DNA from: Actinacidiphila acidipaludis
Lineage (GTDB): Bacteria > Actinomycetota > Actinomycetes > Streptomycetales > Streptomycetaceae
Assembly: GCF_019890725.1 (NCBI RefSeq)
Contig: NZ_JAINZZ010000012.1
Location: 80,779 to 144,778 of the forward strand
DNA: 64,000 nt
Direction of reading: 5' to 3'
Shown: piece after piece, positions 16,832 to 24,773 of the stretch
Layout: every line of letters starts with the position of its first letter
Position numbering within the stretch: the first letter of the stretch is position 1
Translations under genes and position numbers: made by a program
The notes under the pieces: generated by a model
Databases searched by the model: none
Told to the model about the DNA's origin: nothing
The model's input: only the letters and a program-made list of their open reading frames with translations

Positions 16832-18549
16832 CCACGTACGCCGACCGGCCCTGGCTCAAGCACTTCACCGAGGAGCAGCAGCAGGACGTCGAGCATCCGC
16901 CGTCCGTGCTGCACGCCTTCCTCGCCGCCGCCGAGCGCATCCCGGACCACCCGGCGCTGCGCTACTTCGACGGGGTCCTCGGCTACGGCGAACTCGACGC
17001 CCTGTCCGACGGCCTGGCCCGGCACCTCGTCGCGCGCGGCTTCGCGCCCGGCGACCGGCTCGCGGTGATGCTGCAGAACGTGCCGCAGTTCGTCGTCGCG
17101 CTGCTCGCCGCCTGGCGGGCCGGGGGCGCCGTGATCCCGGTCAACCCCATGTACAAGCGGGGGGAGCTGGCGCACATCCTGCAGGACGCCGGGGCCGCGG
17201 CCATCGTGTGCTCGCGGGCCGCCTGGGAGGAGTACGTCCGGGAGACCGCGGCCGGCTCGCCGGTGCGGATCGCGCTGACGGCCTGCGAGTTCGACCTGCA
17301 GACCCGCGACGACCCGCGGGTGCTGACCGGCGCGCGCCGGCCGGCGAATGACGCGGCAGGTGGCGCGGCGGATGGCGCGGCGAAGGACGCGGCGGATGGC
17401 GCGGCCGACCGCGGCGGCGGTGCCGAGGACCTGCTGGCCGCCGCCCGGGCCGGCGGCCCGGCGTACGCCGCCGTGCTCCCCGCGGCGGACGACACCGCCC
17501 TGATCAGCTACACCTCGGGAACCAGCGGCCGGCCCAAGGGCGCGCTCAACACGCACGGCAACATCTCCTTCAACGCCCACCGCCAGGTGCGCGTCCAGGG
17601 CCTGGACGACGACGCGGTGGTCTTCGCGCTCGCGCCGCTCTTCCACATCACCGGCATGGTCTGCCAGCTCTCCGCGGCGCTGGCCGGGGGCCACACGCTG
17701 GCGCTGGCGTACCGCTTCGAGCCCGGTGTGGTGCTGGACGCGTTCCGCGAGCACCGCCCGGCCTACACCGTCGGCCCCTCCACCGCCTTCATGGCGCTGC
17801 TGGCCCGGCCGGACGCGGACGCCGCGGACTTCGCGTCGTTCCGGCTGATCTCCTCGGGCGGCGCGCCGCTGCCGCCGGCCGTCGTCGAGGCGTTCCGGGC
17901 CCGCACCGGCGGGCTGTACCTGGCCAACGGCTACGGACTCACCGAGTGCACCGCGCCGTGCGCGAGCGTCCCGCCGGGCAGCGAGGCCCCGGTCGATCCG
18001 GCCTCGGGCACCCTCGCGGTGGGCGTGCCCGGCCCGGGCACGATGGTCCGCATCCTGGACGACACCGGCGCCGAGGTGCCCTTCGGCACGGCGGGGGAGA
18101 TCGCGGTCAGCGGGCCGATGGTCGTCCCCGGCTACTGGAACCGGCCCGAGGAGTCGCAGGCCGCGCTGCCGGGCGGTGAACTGCTCACCGGAGACGTCGG
18201 GTTCATGGACGAGGACGGCTGGCTGTACGTCGTCGACCGCAAGAAGGACATGATCAACGCGTCCGGCTTCAAGGTGTGGCCGCGCGAGGTCGAGGACGTG
18301 CTCTACACCCACCCCGGCGTCCGCGAGGCGGCGGTCGTCGGCGTCCCCGACGCCTACCGCGGCGAGACGGTCAAGGCGTACGTGAGCCTGCGGCCCGGCG
18401 CGAGCGCCGATCCGGCCGAGATCGTGGCGTACTGCAAGGAACGGCTGGCCGCGTACAAGTACCCGCGCGAGGTGGAGGTGCTCGGCGAACTGCCGAAGAC
18501 CGCCACCGGCAAGATCCTGCGGCGGGAACTGAGGGCCACGGCCGGATAG
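16828..18549 (+). CDS. Acyl-CoA synthetase (AMP-binding)
   Basis: The 573-residue ANL-superfamily ligase activates a carboxylic acid to its acyl-AMP and then to acyl-CoA. Motifs present are the P-loop YTSGTSGRPKGA, NGYGLTE (A5), LLTGDVGFMDEDG (A7) and the C-terminal KTATGKILRRELR with the catalytic Lys. An Ala/Asp/Gly-rich insert at about residues 170-196 comes from an imperfect DNA repeat at 17340-17410 and is probably a surface loop. The ATG overlaps the SDR stop, and GAAGGAG precedes it. Likely substrates are medium/long-chain or aromatic acids; the adjacent TetR may sense the acyl-CoA. Confidence 0.92.
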   Translation: MTTYADRPWLKHFTEEQQQDVEHPPSVLHAFLAAAERIPDHPALRYFDGVLGYGELDALSDGLARHLVARGFAPGDRLAVMLQNVPQFVVALLAAWRAGGAVIPVNPMYKRGELAHILQDAGAAAIVCSRAAWEEYVRETAAGSPVRIALTACEFDLQTRDDPRVLTGARRPANDAAGGAADGAAKDAADGAADRGGGAEDLLAAARAGGPAYAAVLPAADDTALISYTSGTSGRPKGALNTHGNISFNAHRQVRVQGLDDDAVVFALAPLFHITGMVCQLSAALAGGHTLALAYRFEPGVVLDAFREHRPAYTVGPSTAFMALLARPDADAADFASFRLISSGGAPLPPAVVEAFRARTGGLYLANGYGLTECTAPCASVPPGSEAPVDPASGTLAVGVPGPGTMVRILDDTGAEVPFGTAGEIAVSGPMVVPGYWNRPEESQAALPGGELLTGDVGFMDEDGWLYVVDRKKDMINASGFKVWPREVEDVLYTHPGVREAAVVGVPDAYRGETVKAYVSLRPGASADPAEIVAYCKERLAAYKYPREVEVLGELPKTATGKILRRELRATAG

Positions 18550-18611
18550 GGTCCATACCGGTCGGAACGCCGGCGGGTACCGAGCCGGCGGGCGGGAAGA
18601 GAGGGCAGGTC

Positions 18612-19232
18612 ATGGCACGCAACGCGACGAGTGCGGGCGGCGGCACGGGAACGGGCGCGGGCGCCGCGGTCCCCGAGCGGCTGCTCGCCGAGGCCACCCG
18701 GCTCTTCGCCGAACGCGGGTACGACCGCACCTCCGTCCAGGAGATCGTCGAGGCGGCGGGCGTCACCAAGGGCGCGCTCTACCACTACTTCGGCTCCAAG
18801 GACGATCTGCTCCACGAGATCTACGGACGGGTGCTGCGGCTGCAGACCGAGCGCCTGGACGCGATCGTCGCGCGGGACACCGACGTCCGGGGGCGGCTCG
18901 CCGAGGCCGCCGCGGACGTGGTGGTCACCAGCATCCAGAACCTGGACGACACCAAGATCTTCTTCCGTTCCATGCACCAGCTCAGCCCGGAGAAGCAGAA
19001 GGCGGTGCGGGCCGAACGCCGCCGCTACCACGAGACGTTCCGCTCGCTGATCGAGGAGGGCCAGCGCGACGGCCACTTCCGGCCGGAGCTGCGGCCCGAT
19101 CTCGTCGTGGACTTCTTCTTCGGTTCGGTGCACCACCTCGGCACCTGGTACCGGGCGGACGGTCCGCTGTCGGCGGACCAGGTCGCCACCGAGTTCTCCG
19201 ACCTGCTGCTGCACTCGGTGCAGCGGCCCTGA
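18612..19232 (+). CDS. TetR-family regulator of the acyl-CoA ligase operon
   Basis: The 206-residue TetR regulator has its helix-turn-helix at about residues 20-65 (TSVQEIVEAAGVTKGALYHYFGSKDDLL). The C-terminal domain resembles KstR2-type acyl-CoA-sensing repressors (YHETFRSLIEEG, HHLGTWYRADGPLS). It is the third gene of a same-strand cluster, 62 bp after the ligase and 19 bp before the MDR gene, so it most likely autoregulates the operon. The ATG at 18612 follows GAAGAGAGGG. The first 20 residues are Gly/Thr-rich. KstR2 similarity rests on general domain appearance; steroid-ring genes are absent here. Confidence 0.85.
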   Translation: MARNATSAGGGTGTGAGAAVPERLLAEATRLFAERGYDRTSVQEIVEAAGVTKGALYHYFGSKDDLLHEIYGRVLRLQTERLDAIVARDTDVRGRLAEAAADVVVTSIQNLDDTKIFFRSMHQLSPEKQKAVRAERRRYHETFRSLIEEGQRDGHFRPELRPDLVVDFFFGSVHHLGTWYRADGPLSADQVATEFSDLLLHSVQRP

Positions 19233-19251
19233 CCCACCTGGGAGTCCCGAC

Positions 19252-20235
19252 GTGAAGGCATGGCGCGTGCACGAGAACGGGGAGCCGCGCGAGGTGATGC
19301 GCCTCGACGAGATCCCCACCCCCGAGCCCGGCCCCGGCGAGGTGCTGCTGCGGGTCCGCGCCGCCAATGTGAACTTCCCCGACGCCATGCTGTGCCGCGG
19401 CGAGTACCAGGTCCGGCCGCCGCTGCCGTTCACGCCCGGTGTCGAGCTGTGCGGGGAGGTCGTCGCCCTGGGCGAGGGCGTCACCGGACCGGAGCCCGGG
19501 ACCCGGGTGCTCGGGCCGGCGGCGCTGCCCGGCGGGGCGTTCGCCGAGTTCGCGGTCGTACCGGCCGCGGGCGTGTTCCCGGCGCCGGGGGCCCTGGACG
19601 ACGCGGAGGCCGCGGCCCTGCACATCGGGTACCAGACGGGCTGGTTCGGGCTGCACCGCAGGGCCGCACTGCGCCCCGGCGAGACGCTGCTGGTGCACGC
19701 GGCGGCGGGCGGTGTGGGCAGTGCGGCCGTCCAGCTCGGCAAGGCCGCGGGGGCGACGGTGATCGGCGTCGTCGGCGGGTCCGAGAAGGTGAAGGCCGCG
19801 CAGGACCTCGGCGCGGACCTGGTGGTCGACCGGCACCGCGAGGACTTCGTGGCGATCGTGAAGGAGGCGACCTCCGGGCGCGGCGCGAACGTCGTGTACG
19901 ACCCGGTGGGCGGCGACTCCTACACCCGGTCCACCAAGTGCATCGCCTTCGAGGGCCGGATCGTGGTGGTGGGCTTCACCAGCGGCACGATTCCCGCGCC
20001 CGGCCTCAACCACGCGCTGGTGAAGAACTACTCGGTCCTCGGGCTGCACTGGGGGCTGTACAACCGCCACGACCCGGTGGCCGTACACGCCGCCCACGAG
20101 GAGCTGAGCCGGCTGGCGGCGGAGGGGGTCGTGAAGCCGTTCGTCAGCGAGAGGTTGCCGCTATCCGGGGCGGGGGACGCCGTCCAGCGCGTCGCCGACG
20201 GCACGACCATGGGCCGCCTCACCATCACCCCCTGA
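19252..20235 (+). CDS. Zinc-free MDR oxidoreductase, NADPH:quinone reductase type
   Basis: The 327-residue medium-chain reductase resembles NADPH:quinone oxidoreductases and enoyl reductases. It lacks the Cys/His zinc ligands and has the NADPH motif HAAAGGVGSAAVQLGKAAGA at about residues 145-165. The N-terminal KAWRVHENGEPREVM is typical. It is the last gene of the SDR/ligase/TetR operon, so it may reduce an enoyl-CoA or quinone-like intermediate. The GTG at 19252 is preceded by GGGAG. It acts in the cytoplasm. Confidence 0.9.
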   Translation: MKAWRVHENGEPREVMRLDEIPTPEPGPGEVLLRVRAANVNFPDAMLCRGEYQVRPPLPFTPGVELCGEVVALGEGVTGPEPGTRVLGPAALPGGAFAEFAVVPAAGVFPAPGALDDAEAAALHIGYQTGWFGLHRRAALRPGETLLVHAAAGGVGSAAVQLGKAAGATVIGVVGGSEKVKAAQDLGADLVVDRHREDFVAIVKEATSGRGANVVYDPVGGDSYTRSTKCIAFEGRIVVVGFTSGTIPAPGLNHALVKNYSVLGLHWGLYNRHDPVAVHAAHEELSRLAAEGVVKPFVSERLPLSGAGDAVQRVADGTTMGRLTITP

Positions 20236-20259
20236 CCCCTCGCCAGGGTCCGCCCTACC

Positions 20260-20308
20260 CGGGCAGCGTTTCGCCCTGCTCGGGCAGCGGTTCGCTCTGT
20301 TCGGGCAG
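20260..20308. repeat. 21-bp tandem repeat, 2.3 copies
   Basis: The units CGGGCAGCGTTTCGCCCTGCT (positions 20260-20280, 21 bp) and 20281-20301 differ at four positions. A partial third begins CGGGCAG at 20302. It lies just after the MDR gene and may be a slippage product. Confidence 0.75.
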
Positions 20309-20457
20309 AGGGCAACCCTTCGGGGGCGCGGGGTCCCCCAGGCTTCGCCCGGGAGGTGCCCCCAACGCGAGCAACCGGTCACCGGCCGGTGGTTGGAGAA
20401 CCGACGAAATGAGACTCCTGGGGTGACGGAACGCGAGGGCCGGCGCGGGCGCTCTGA

Positions 20458-20476
20458 GGTCAACACCTGCCGTCGG
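20458..20476 (+). repeat. Left copy of the island-flanking direct repeat
   Basis: GGTCAACACCTGCCGTCGG matches the copy at 22018-22036 in 17 of 19 bases and in the same orientation. The two copies enclose the sigma factor and PASTA genes. It could be a duplicated boundary or a regulatory site upstream of the sigma gene. Confidence 0.6.
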
Positions 20477-20595
20477 TTGGTCGTCGCCACAGGGGACTGA
20501 TCCTCCGTGAGTGACGTGGGTCACATTCTGTGGGGTCGTGCAGTCGATCGTGGTGGCCGATCGTCAGTAGGGCGAGCACACACCAGGAGGAACGT

Positions 20596-20622
20596 ATGAG
20601 TGCGTCGGCGGCCCGCAGGTGA
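20596..20622 (+). CDS. Eight-codon leader ORF coupled to the sigma factor
   Basis: A strong AGGAGG at 20585-20590 precedes ATG 20596. That opens an eight-codon frame (MSASAARR) whose TGA (20620-20622) overlaps the GTG start of the sigma gene (20619-20621) as GTGA. The sigma start has no other obvious Shine-Dalgarno, so ribosomes probably reach it by termination-reinitiation. The alternative is that ATG 20596 is the ancestral sigma start separated by a one-base indel. Confidence 0.5.
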   Translation: MSASAARR

Positions 20623-21179
20623 TACCTCGCTGGCGGGAGCGTGACCAGGTTGAGCGGATCGACTTCGGTGAGTTCGTGGCGTTGAGGTCGGGCGCGTTGT
20701 TCCGTACGGCTTTCTTGTTGACCGGTAGCCGGGAGGTGGCGGAGGACCTCGTCCAGGAGTCGCTGGAGAAGGCTTATCGGCGCTGGCAGCGGGTGTGTGC
20801 CACAGACTCGCCGGAGGCCTATTTGCGTCGGATGGTGGTGAACGCCGCCAACGACCGATGGCGTCGGCAGCGCCGCATCGGCGAGCGGATCGAGTTCGTC
20901 GATCAGGCCGCATCCGGCGACCCGTACGCGCTAATCGACCTGCGTGAGGACCTGGTCCGGGCCCTGCAGCTCCTGCCCATCGGTATGCGCACCGTGGTGG
21001 TCCTGCGCTACCTCCACGACATGGACGACCGACAGGTCGCCGAAATGCTGGGCGTCTCGCCGGGCACCGTGCAGTCACAGCTGTGCCGCGCGCTCGCCAA
21101 ACTGCGCACCGCACAGGAGAGCCCAAGTCCGCCGAAGGACAGGCGGGGCGCACAACCCTCCGCCTCCTTCCACTCCTAA
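20619..21179 (+). CDS. SigE-family ECF sigma factor
   Basis: The 186-residue sigma-70 protein of the actinobacterial SigE group has region 2 at about residues 12-80 (FRTAFLLTGSREVAEDLVQESLEKAYRRW) and region 4 at about 105-160. Region 4 includes the helix-turn-helix DRQVAEMLGVSPGTVQSQLCRALAKLR. It directs RNA polymerase to its own promoter set. The GTG at 20619 overlaps the stop of an eight-codon leader ORF. The 5' half uses TTG, CTA and T-ending codons and is clearly lower in GC than its neighbours, which suggests acquisition. A membrane PASTA protein starts six bases downstream and is the likely partner that controls it. Confidence 0.88.
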   Translation: MIPRWRERDQVERIDFGEFVALRSGALFRTAFLLTGSREVAEDLVQESLEKAYRRWQRVCATDSPEAYLRRMVVNAANDRWRRQRRIGERIEFVDQAASGDPYALIDLREDLVRALQLLPIGMRTVVVLRYLHDMDDRQVAEMLGVSPGTVQSQLCRALAKLRTAQESPSPPKDRRGAQPSASFHS

Positions 21180-21184
21180 GGCAC

Positions 21185-21817
21185 GTGACGACCGTGAACT
21201 TCCCCAGCCACCCCGACCACCGCGCAGGGCGCCGTGGCCCCCTGCCGGACACCGAAATCGAAAGGACACTGATCCAGGCGATGGACCACTACGGCCGCTC
21301 CACACCAGCACCATCCTTTGACTCCGGCGCCATACGACGCCGCACTCGCCGCCGCCGGGTCACCCTCGCACTCACCGCCTCCGCTGCGGTACTGGCCGCC
21401 GCCGCGGGGCTGGTCGCCACCCTCGACTCGTCGCCCTCGAAGCCGGCTGACGTAGCTGCAGCACCGATCTCCCACCAGGGATCACTGGCCCCCTCCGCCT
21501 CCCCGACCTCCGGATTCGCCCAGCCCGGGGCGTCTGCATCCGACGACCCCCGCAAGACCGTCACCGTGCCCGACCTGATCGGCATGAACCAGACGACAGC
21601 CACCCACGCGCTCGCCGCTGCCGGCCTGAACGTCTCCGTCGGCGCCATCACCGAGCCGTATTCCCCTGAGGCTTTCCGCTCCGAGCATCCAACCCACGCG
21701 GACCTGGTCGGCAAGAACGGACTGATCGCTCCGGGGACGATCACCCGAACCTCCCCAGTTGCAGGCACCCGTGCCGCGCCAGGCGACTACGTCACCATCC
21801 TCATCGTCCACGAATGA
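21185..21817 (+). CDS. Membrane-anchored PASTA-domain protein, likely sigma-factor partner
   Basis: This 210-residue protein has a cytoplasmic N-terminus (1-58) ending in an arginine-rich RRRTRRRR, one transmembrane helix (about 60-79) and a Ser/Pro/Ala-rich linker. An extracellular PASTA domain follows (about 126-208; VPDLIGMNQTTATHALAAAG ... TSPVAGTRAAPGDYVTI). PASTA domains bind peptidoglycan precursors or beta-lactams in kinases and penicillin-binding proteins. It starts six bases after the sigma factor stop, so the two are co-expressed. The topology suits an anti-sigma or co-sensor role, but no recognised anti-sigma domain is visible. GTG at 21185 is chosen from frame and spacing. Confidence 0.8.
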   Translation: MTTVNFPSHPDHRAGRRGPLPDTEIERTLIQAMDHYGRSTPAPSFDSGAIRRRTRRRRVTLALTASAAVLAAAAGLVATLDSSPSKPADVAAAPISHQGSLAPSASPTSGFAQPGASASDDPRKTVTVPDLIGMNQTTATHALAAAGLNVSVGAITEPYSPEAFRSEHPTHADLVGKNGLIAPGTITRTSPVAGTRAAPGDYVTILIVHE

Positions 21818-22017
21818 GGGCACCGGCCCACGTACGAGCCTCAACCGCCCACGGCCACTCTTGAACTCCCGGCCTTCGGACCGCCACCGCACCTCCGCCA
21901 AGGGCGTGACCGAACGCATCTACGCGGCCTGACCGGCCGAGAACCCAGTCAGCTCATCGAGGGAAACACGGCATTCCCTCCCGGGACCACACGTCCGCCA
22001 AGACCCACGTTTCGGCA

Positions 22018-22036
22018 GGTCAACACGTTCCGTCGG
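22018..22036 (+). repeat. Right copy of the island-flanking direct repeat
   Basis: GGTCAACACGTTCCGTCGG differs from 20458-20476 at two of 19 bases. It lies 200 bp after the PASTA gene, where a same-strand promoter would have no gene to serve. This favours a boundary duplication over a promoter element. Confidence 0.6.
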
Positions 22037-22095
22037 CAGCCCTGGTTCGGAACGGACCGAACAGCCCCTTTGGGGCGGCAGACGGAGTGCGACGC

Positions 22096-22129
22096 CGTCG
22101 TGGCTGGTCGCGCAGTTCCCCGCGCCCCT
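22096..22129. repeat. Streptomyces-type dispersed intergenic repeat
   Basis: The 34-bp stretch includes GGCTGGTCGCGCAGTTCCCC and then GCGCCCCT. From memory, this sequence (usually read as AGGGGCGCGGGGAACTGCG on the other strand) recurs in many Streptomyces intergenic regions. Only one clear copy lies in this window. It supports the taxonomic assignment. Confidence 0.55.
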
Positions 22130-22164
22130 GATGGTGACCGTCGCCCGCACAGGGCGAACCCTCC

Positions 22165-22222
22165 GCCGGCAGAGGTGAACGCCCGCCCGGGGGAGGCGGA
22201 CCGCCCGCCGGTAGAGGTGAAC
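22165..22222. repeat. Imperfect 16-bp direct repeat
   Basis: GCCGGCAGAGGTGAAC (22165-22180) and GCCGGTAGAGGTGAAC (22207-22222) differ by one base and are 42 bp apart. More degenerate GGGCGAACC relatives follow to about 22290. This is probably repeat decay. Confidence 0.65.
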
Positions 22223-22313
22223 CGCCCCGGCCCCGGGCAGGGCGCATCCCCCCGCCCGGGAGGGCGAACCCCTGCCCGGGTGGAGGGCAACGTCGGAGGG
22301 TGCGGGCCGGCCG

Positions 22314-23528
<1,215 letters not shown>

Positions 23529-23533
23529 ACGGG

Positions 23534-24583
23534 TCAGCCCTCCTGCGGGTGCGGCGGCCGGACGCCCTGGAGCCGGTCGAGGCCGCGCTCGATGAACACG
23601 GGGACGACGGCGCCGATCCGGTCGAAGCCGGCTCCGAGCGTCTGGCCGAGGGTCCACCGGTAGTGGATGCCCTCGAGGATCACGGCGAGCTTGAAGTACG
23701 CGAAAGCGGTGTACCAGTCGACGGCGGAGACGTCGCGGCCCGAGCGCCGGGCGTACCGTTCCACGACCTCCTCGGGCGTCGGGTGACCCGGCGCGCCGCC
23801 GGGCGTGGGCACCGGGAAGTCCGGGATGTCGTGCTGCTCGCCGTACATGACCAGCAGGCCGATGTCGGTGAGCGGGTCGCCGAGGGTGGACATCTCCCAG
23901 TCCAGGACGGCGGTCAGCCGGTCGGAGCCGTCGAACAGGACGTTGTCCAGGCGGTAGTCGCCGTGGACGACGGCCGGTGCGGGGGATACCGGGAGCTTGC
24001 GCCCGAGTGCGGCGTGCAGCTCGTCGATGCCCGGCAGATCGCGGCTGCGGGACGCGTCGAGCTGCTTGGCGAACCGCCGGAGCTGCCGGTCGAGGAAGCC
24101 CTCGGGCCGCCCGAAGCCGGCGAGGCCGACCTCGGCGGGGTCCACCGCGTGCAGGTCGACGAGGGTGTCGACCAGGGTGAGGGCGACGGCGCGAGTGCGG
24201 TCGGGACCGAGCGCCGCGAGCTGCGGCTCGGTGCGGTAGGGCGTCCCGGGCACGCACTCCATGACGTAGAAGGGAGCGCCGATCACCTCGGTGTCCTCGC
24301 ACAGCAGGACGGTCTCCGGCACGGGCACCGGCGTGGGCGCCAGGGCGCTGATCACCCGGTGCTCGCGGGCCATGTCGTGCGCGGTGGCCAGCACATGGCC
24401 GAGCGGCGGACGCCGCACCACCCATTCCGTGGTGCCGTCGGTGACGCGGTAGGTGAGGTTGGACCGGCCCCCCTCGATGCGCTGGGCGCTCAGCTCACCG
24501 GACACCAGGCCGGGCCTTTCGAGGTCGAGGTGCTGCCGCAGCCGGCCCAGGTCCAGACCCCGCGGGGCGTCGGTATCACTCAT
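23534..24583 (-). CDS. Aminoglycoside-phosphotransferase-fold acid kinase
   Basis: The 349-residue protein has the APH/choline-kinase fold with the catalytic loop VHGDYRLDN (about residue 210) and the metal-binding [11 protein letters not shown]. It matches the phosphotransferase half of ACAD10/11 and the LvaA type, which phosphorylate the gamma-hydroxyl of 4-hydroxyacyl-CoA. It is not expected to confer antibiotic resistance. It is first in the operon with the acyl-CoA dehydrogenase. The ATG at 24583 follows a -10-like TACGAT by seven bases and has no Shine-Dalgarno, so the mRNA may be leaderless. A perfect palindrome in the promoter indicates a repressor, whose gene is not adjacent. Confidence 0.85.
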   Translation of the reverse strand: MSDTDAPRGLDLGRLRQHLDLERPGLVSGELSAQRIEGGRSNLTYRVTDGTTEWVVRRPPLGHVLATAHDMAREHRVISALAPTPVPVPETVLLCEDTEVIGAPFYVMECVPGTPYRTEPQLAALGPDRTRAVALTLVDTLVDLHAVDPAEVGLAGFGRPEGFLDRQLRRFAKQLDASRSRDLPGIDELHAALGRKLPVSPAPAVVHGDYRLDNVLFDGSDRLTAVLDWEMSTLGDPLTDIGLLVMYGEQHDIPDFPVPTPGGAPGHPTPEEVVERYARRSGRDVSAVDWYTAFAYFKLAVILEGIHYRWTLGQTLGAGFDRIGAVVPVFIERGLDRLQGVRPPHPQEG

Positions 24584-24590
24584 GCGGGCA

Positions 24591-24619
24591 ATCGTACCGA
24601 CTGGTCGGTATGCCGTCCA
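24591..24619 (-). promoter_or_regulatory. Promoter and operator of the kinase/acyl-CoA dehydrogenase operon
   Basis: On the minus strand TGGACG (24619-24614) and TACGAT (24596-24591) are 17 bp apart. The palindrome TACCGAC/GTCGGTA with a 2-bp centre (24595-24610) fills the spacer and touches the -10. This is a common TetR operator type in actinobacterial lipid genes. Occupancy would block RNA polymerase directly. Confidence 0.6.
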
Positions 24620-24736
24620 GTTCCCCCGCGCCGGGCGCGCCCGGTCCGATGTGCGGGCGGTGGGGCCGGGTGGCCGGTGGGCCGGTCGCCCGAGGGGCCG
24701 GGCGGAGCCGGCCGGGTGACCTCGGGGAAGGCCGCG

Positions 24737-24766
24737 TTGACGGCCGCGGGCGGTCCCGCCTACCCT
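24737..24766 (+). promoter_or_regulatory. Glucarate dehydratase promoter
   Basis: TTGACG (24737-24742) and TACCCT (24761-24766), 18 bp apart, give a start point near 24773/24774, at the A of the ATG. The transcript would be leaderless. Confidence 0.5.
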
Positions 24767-24773
24767 CAGTTTT

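Larger units (their letters stand above)
20236..20595. other. Repeat-containing spacer before the sigma-factor island
   Basis: No gene is seen in these 360 bases. There is a 21-bp tandem repeat (20260-20308), a GC-rich segment (20315-20365) and then a fall in GC from about 20360 onward. The left copy of a direct repeat that also bounds the island on the right is at 20458-20476. Confidence 0.5.
21818..22313. other. Repeat-rich spacer between convergent genes
   Basis: No gene is supported. The segment holds the right island-flanking repeat (22018-22036), a Streptomyces-type intergenic repeat (22096-22129), a 16-bp direct repeat (22165-22222) and several CCCGGG-containing inverted segments. GC rises again from about 22060. 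Transcription of the convergent PASTA and acyl-CoA dehydrogenase genes should end here. Confidence 0.55.

Noticed and set aside
20596..21179. Sigma factor starting at ATG 20596 as one uninterrupted protein
   Set aside because: The frame from that ATG stops after eight codons at 20622, so it cannot encode the sigma factor without a frameshift.
20458..22036. The sigma/PASTA island as an insertion sequence or integrated element
   Set aside because: There is no transposase or integrase, and the flanking 19-mers are direct with mismatches and no terminal inverted repeats were seen. It is kept only as a possible recombination scar.
23534..24583. The phosphotransferase-fold gene as an aminoglycoside resistance determinant
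   Set aside because: It is operonic with an acyl-CoA dehydrogenase and matches the ACAD10/11 kinase type, so a CoA-metabolism role is far more likely.
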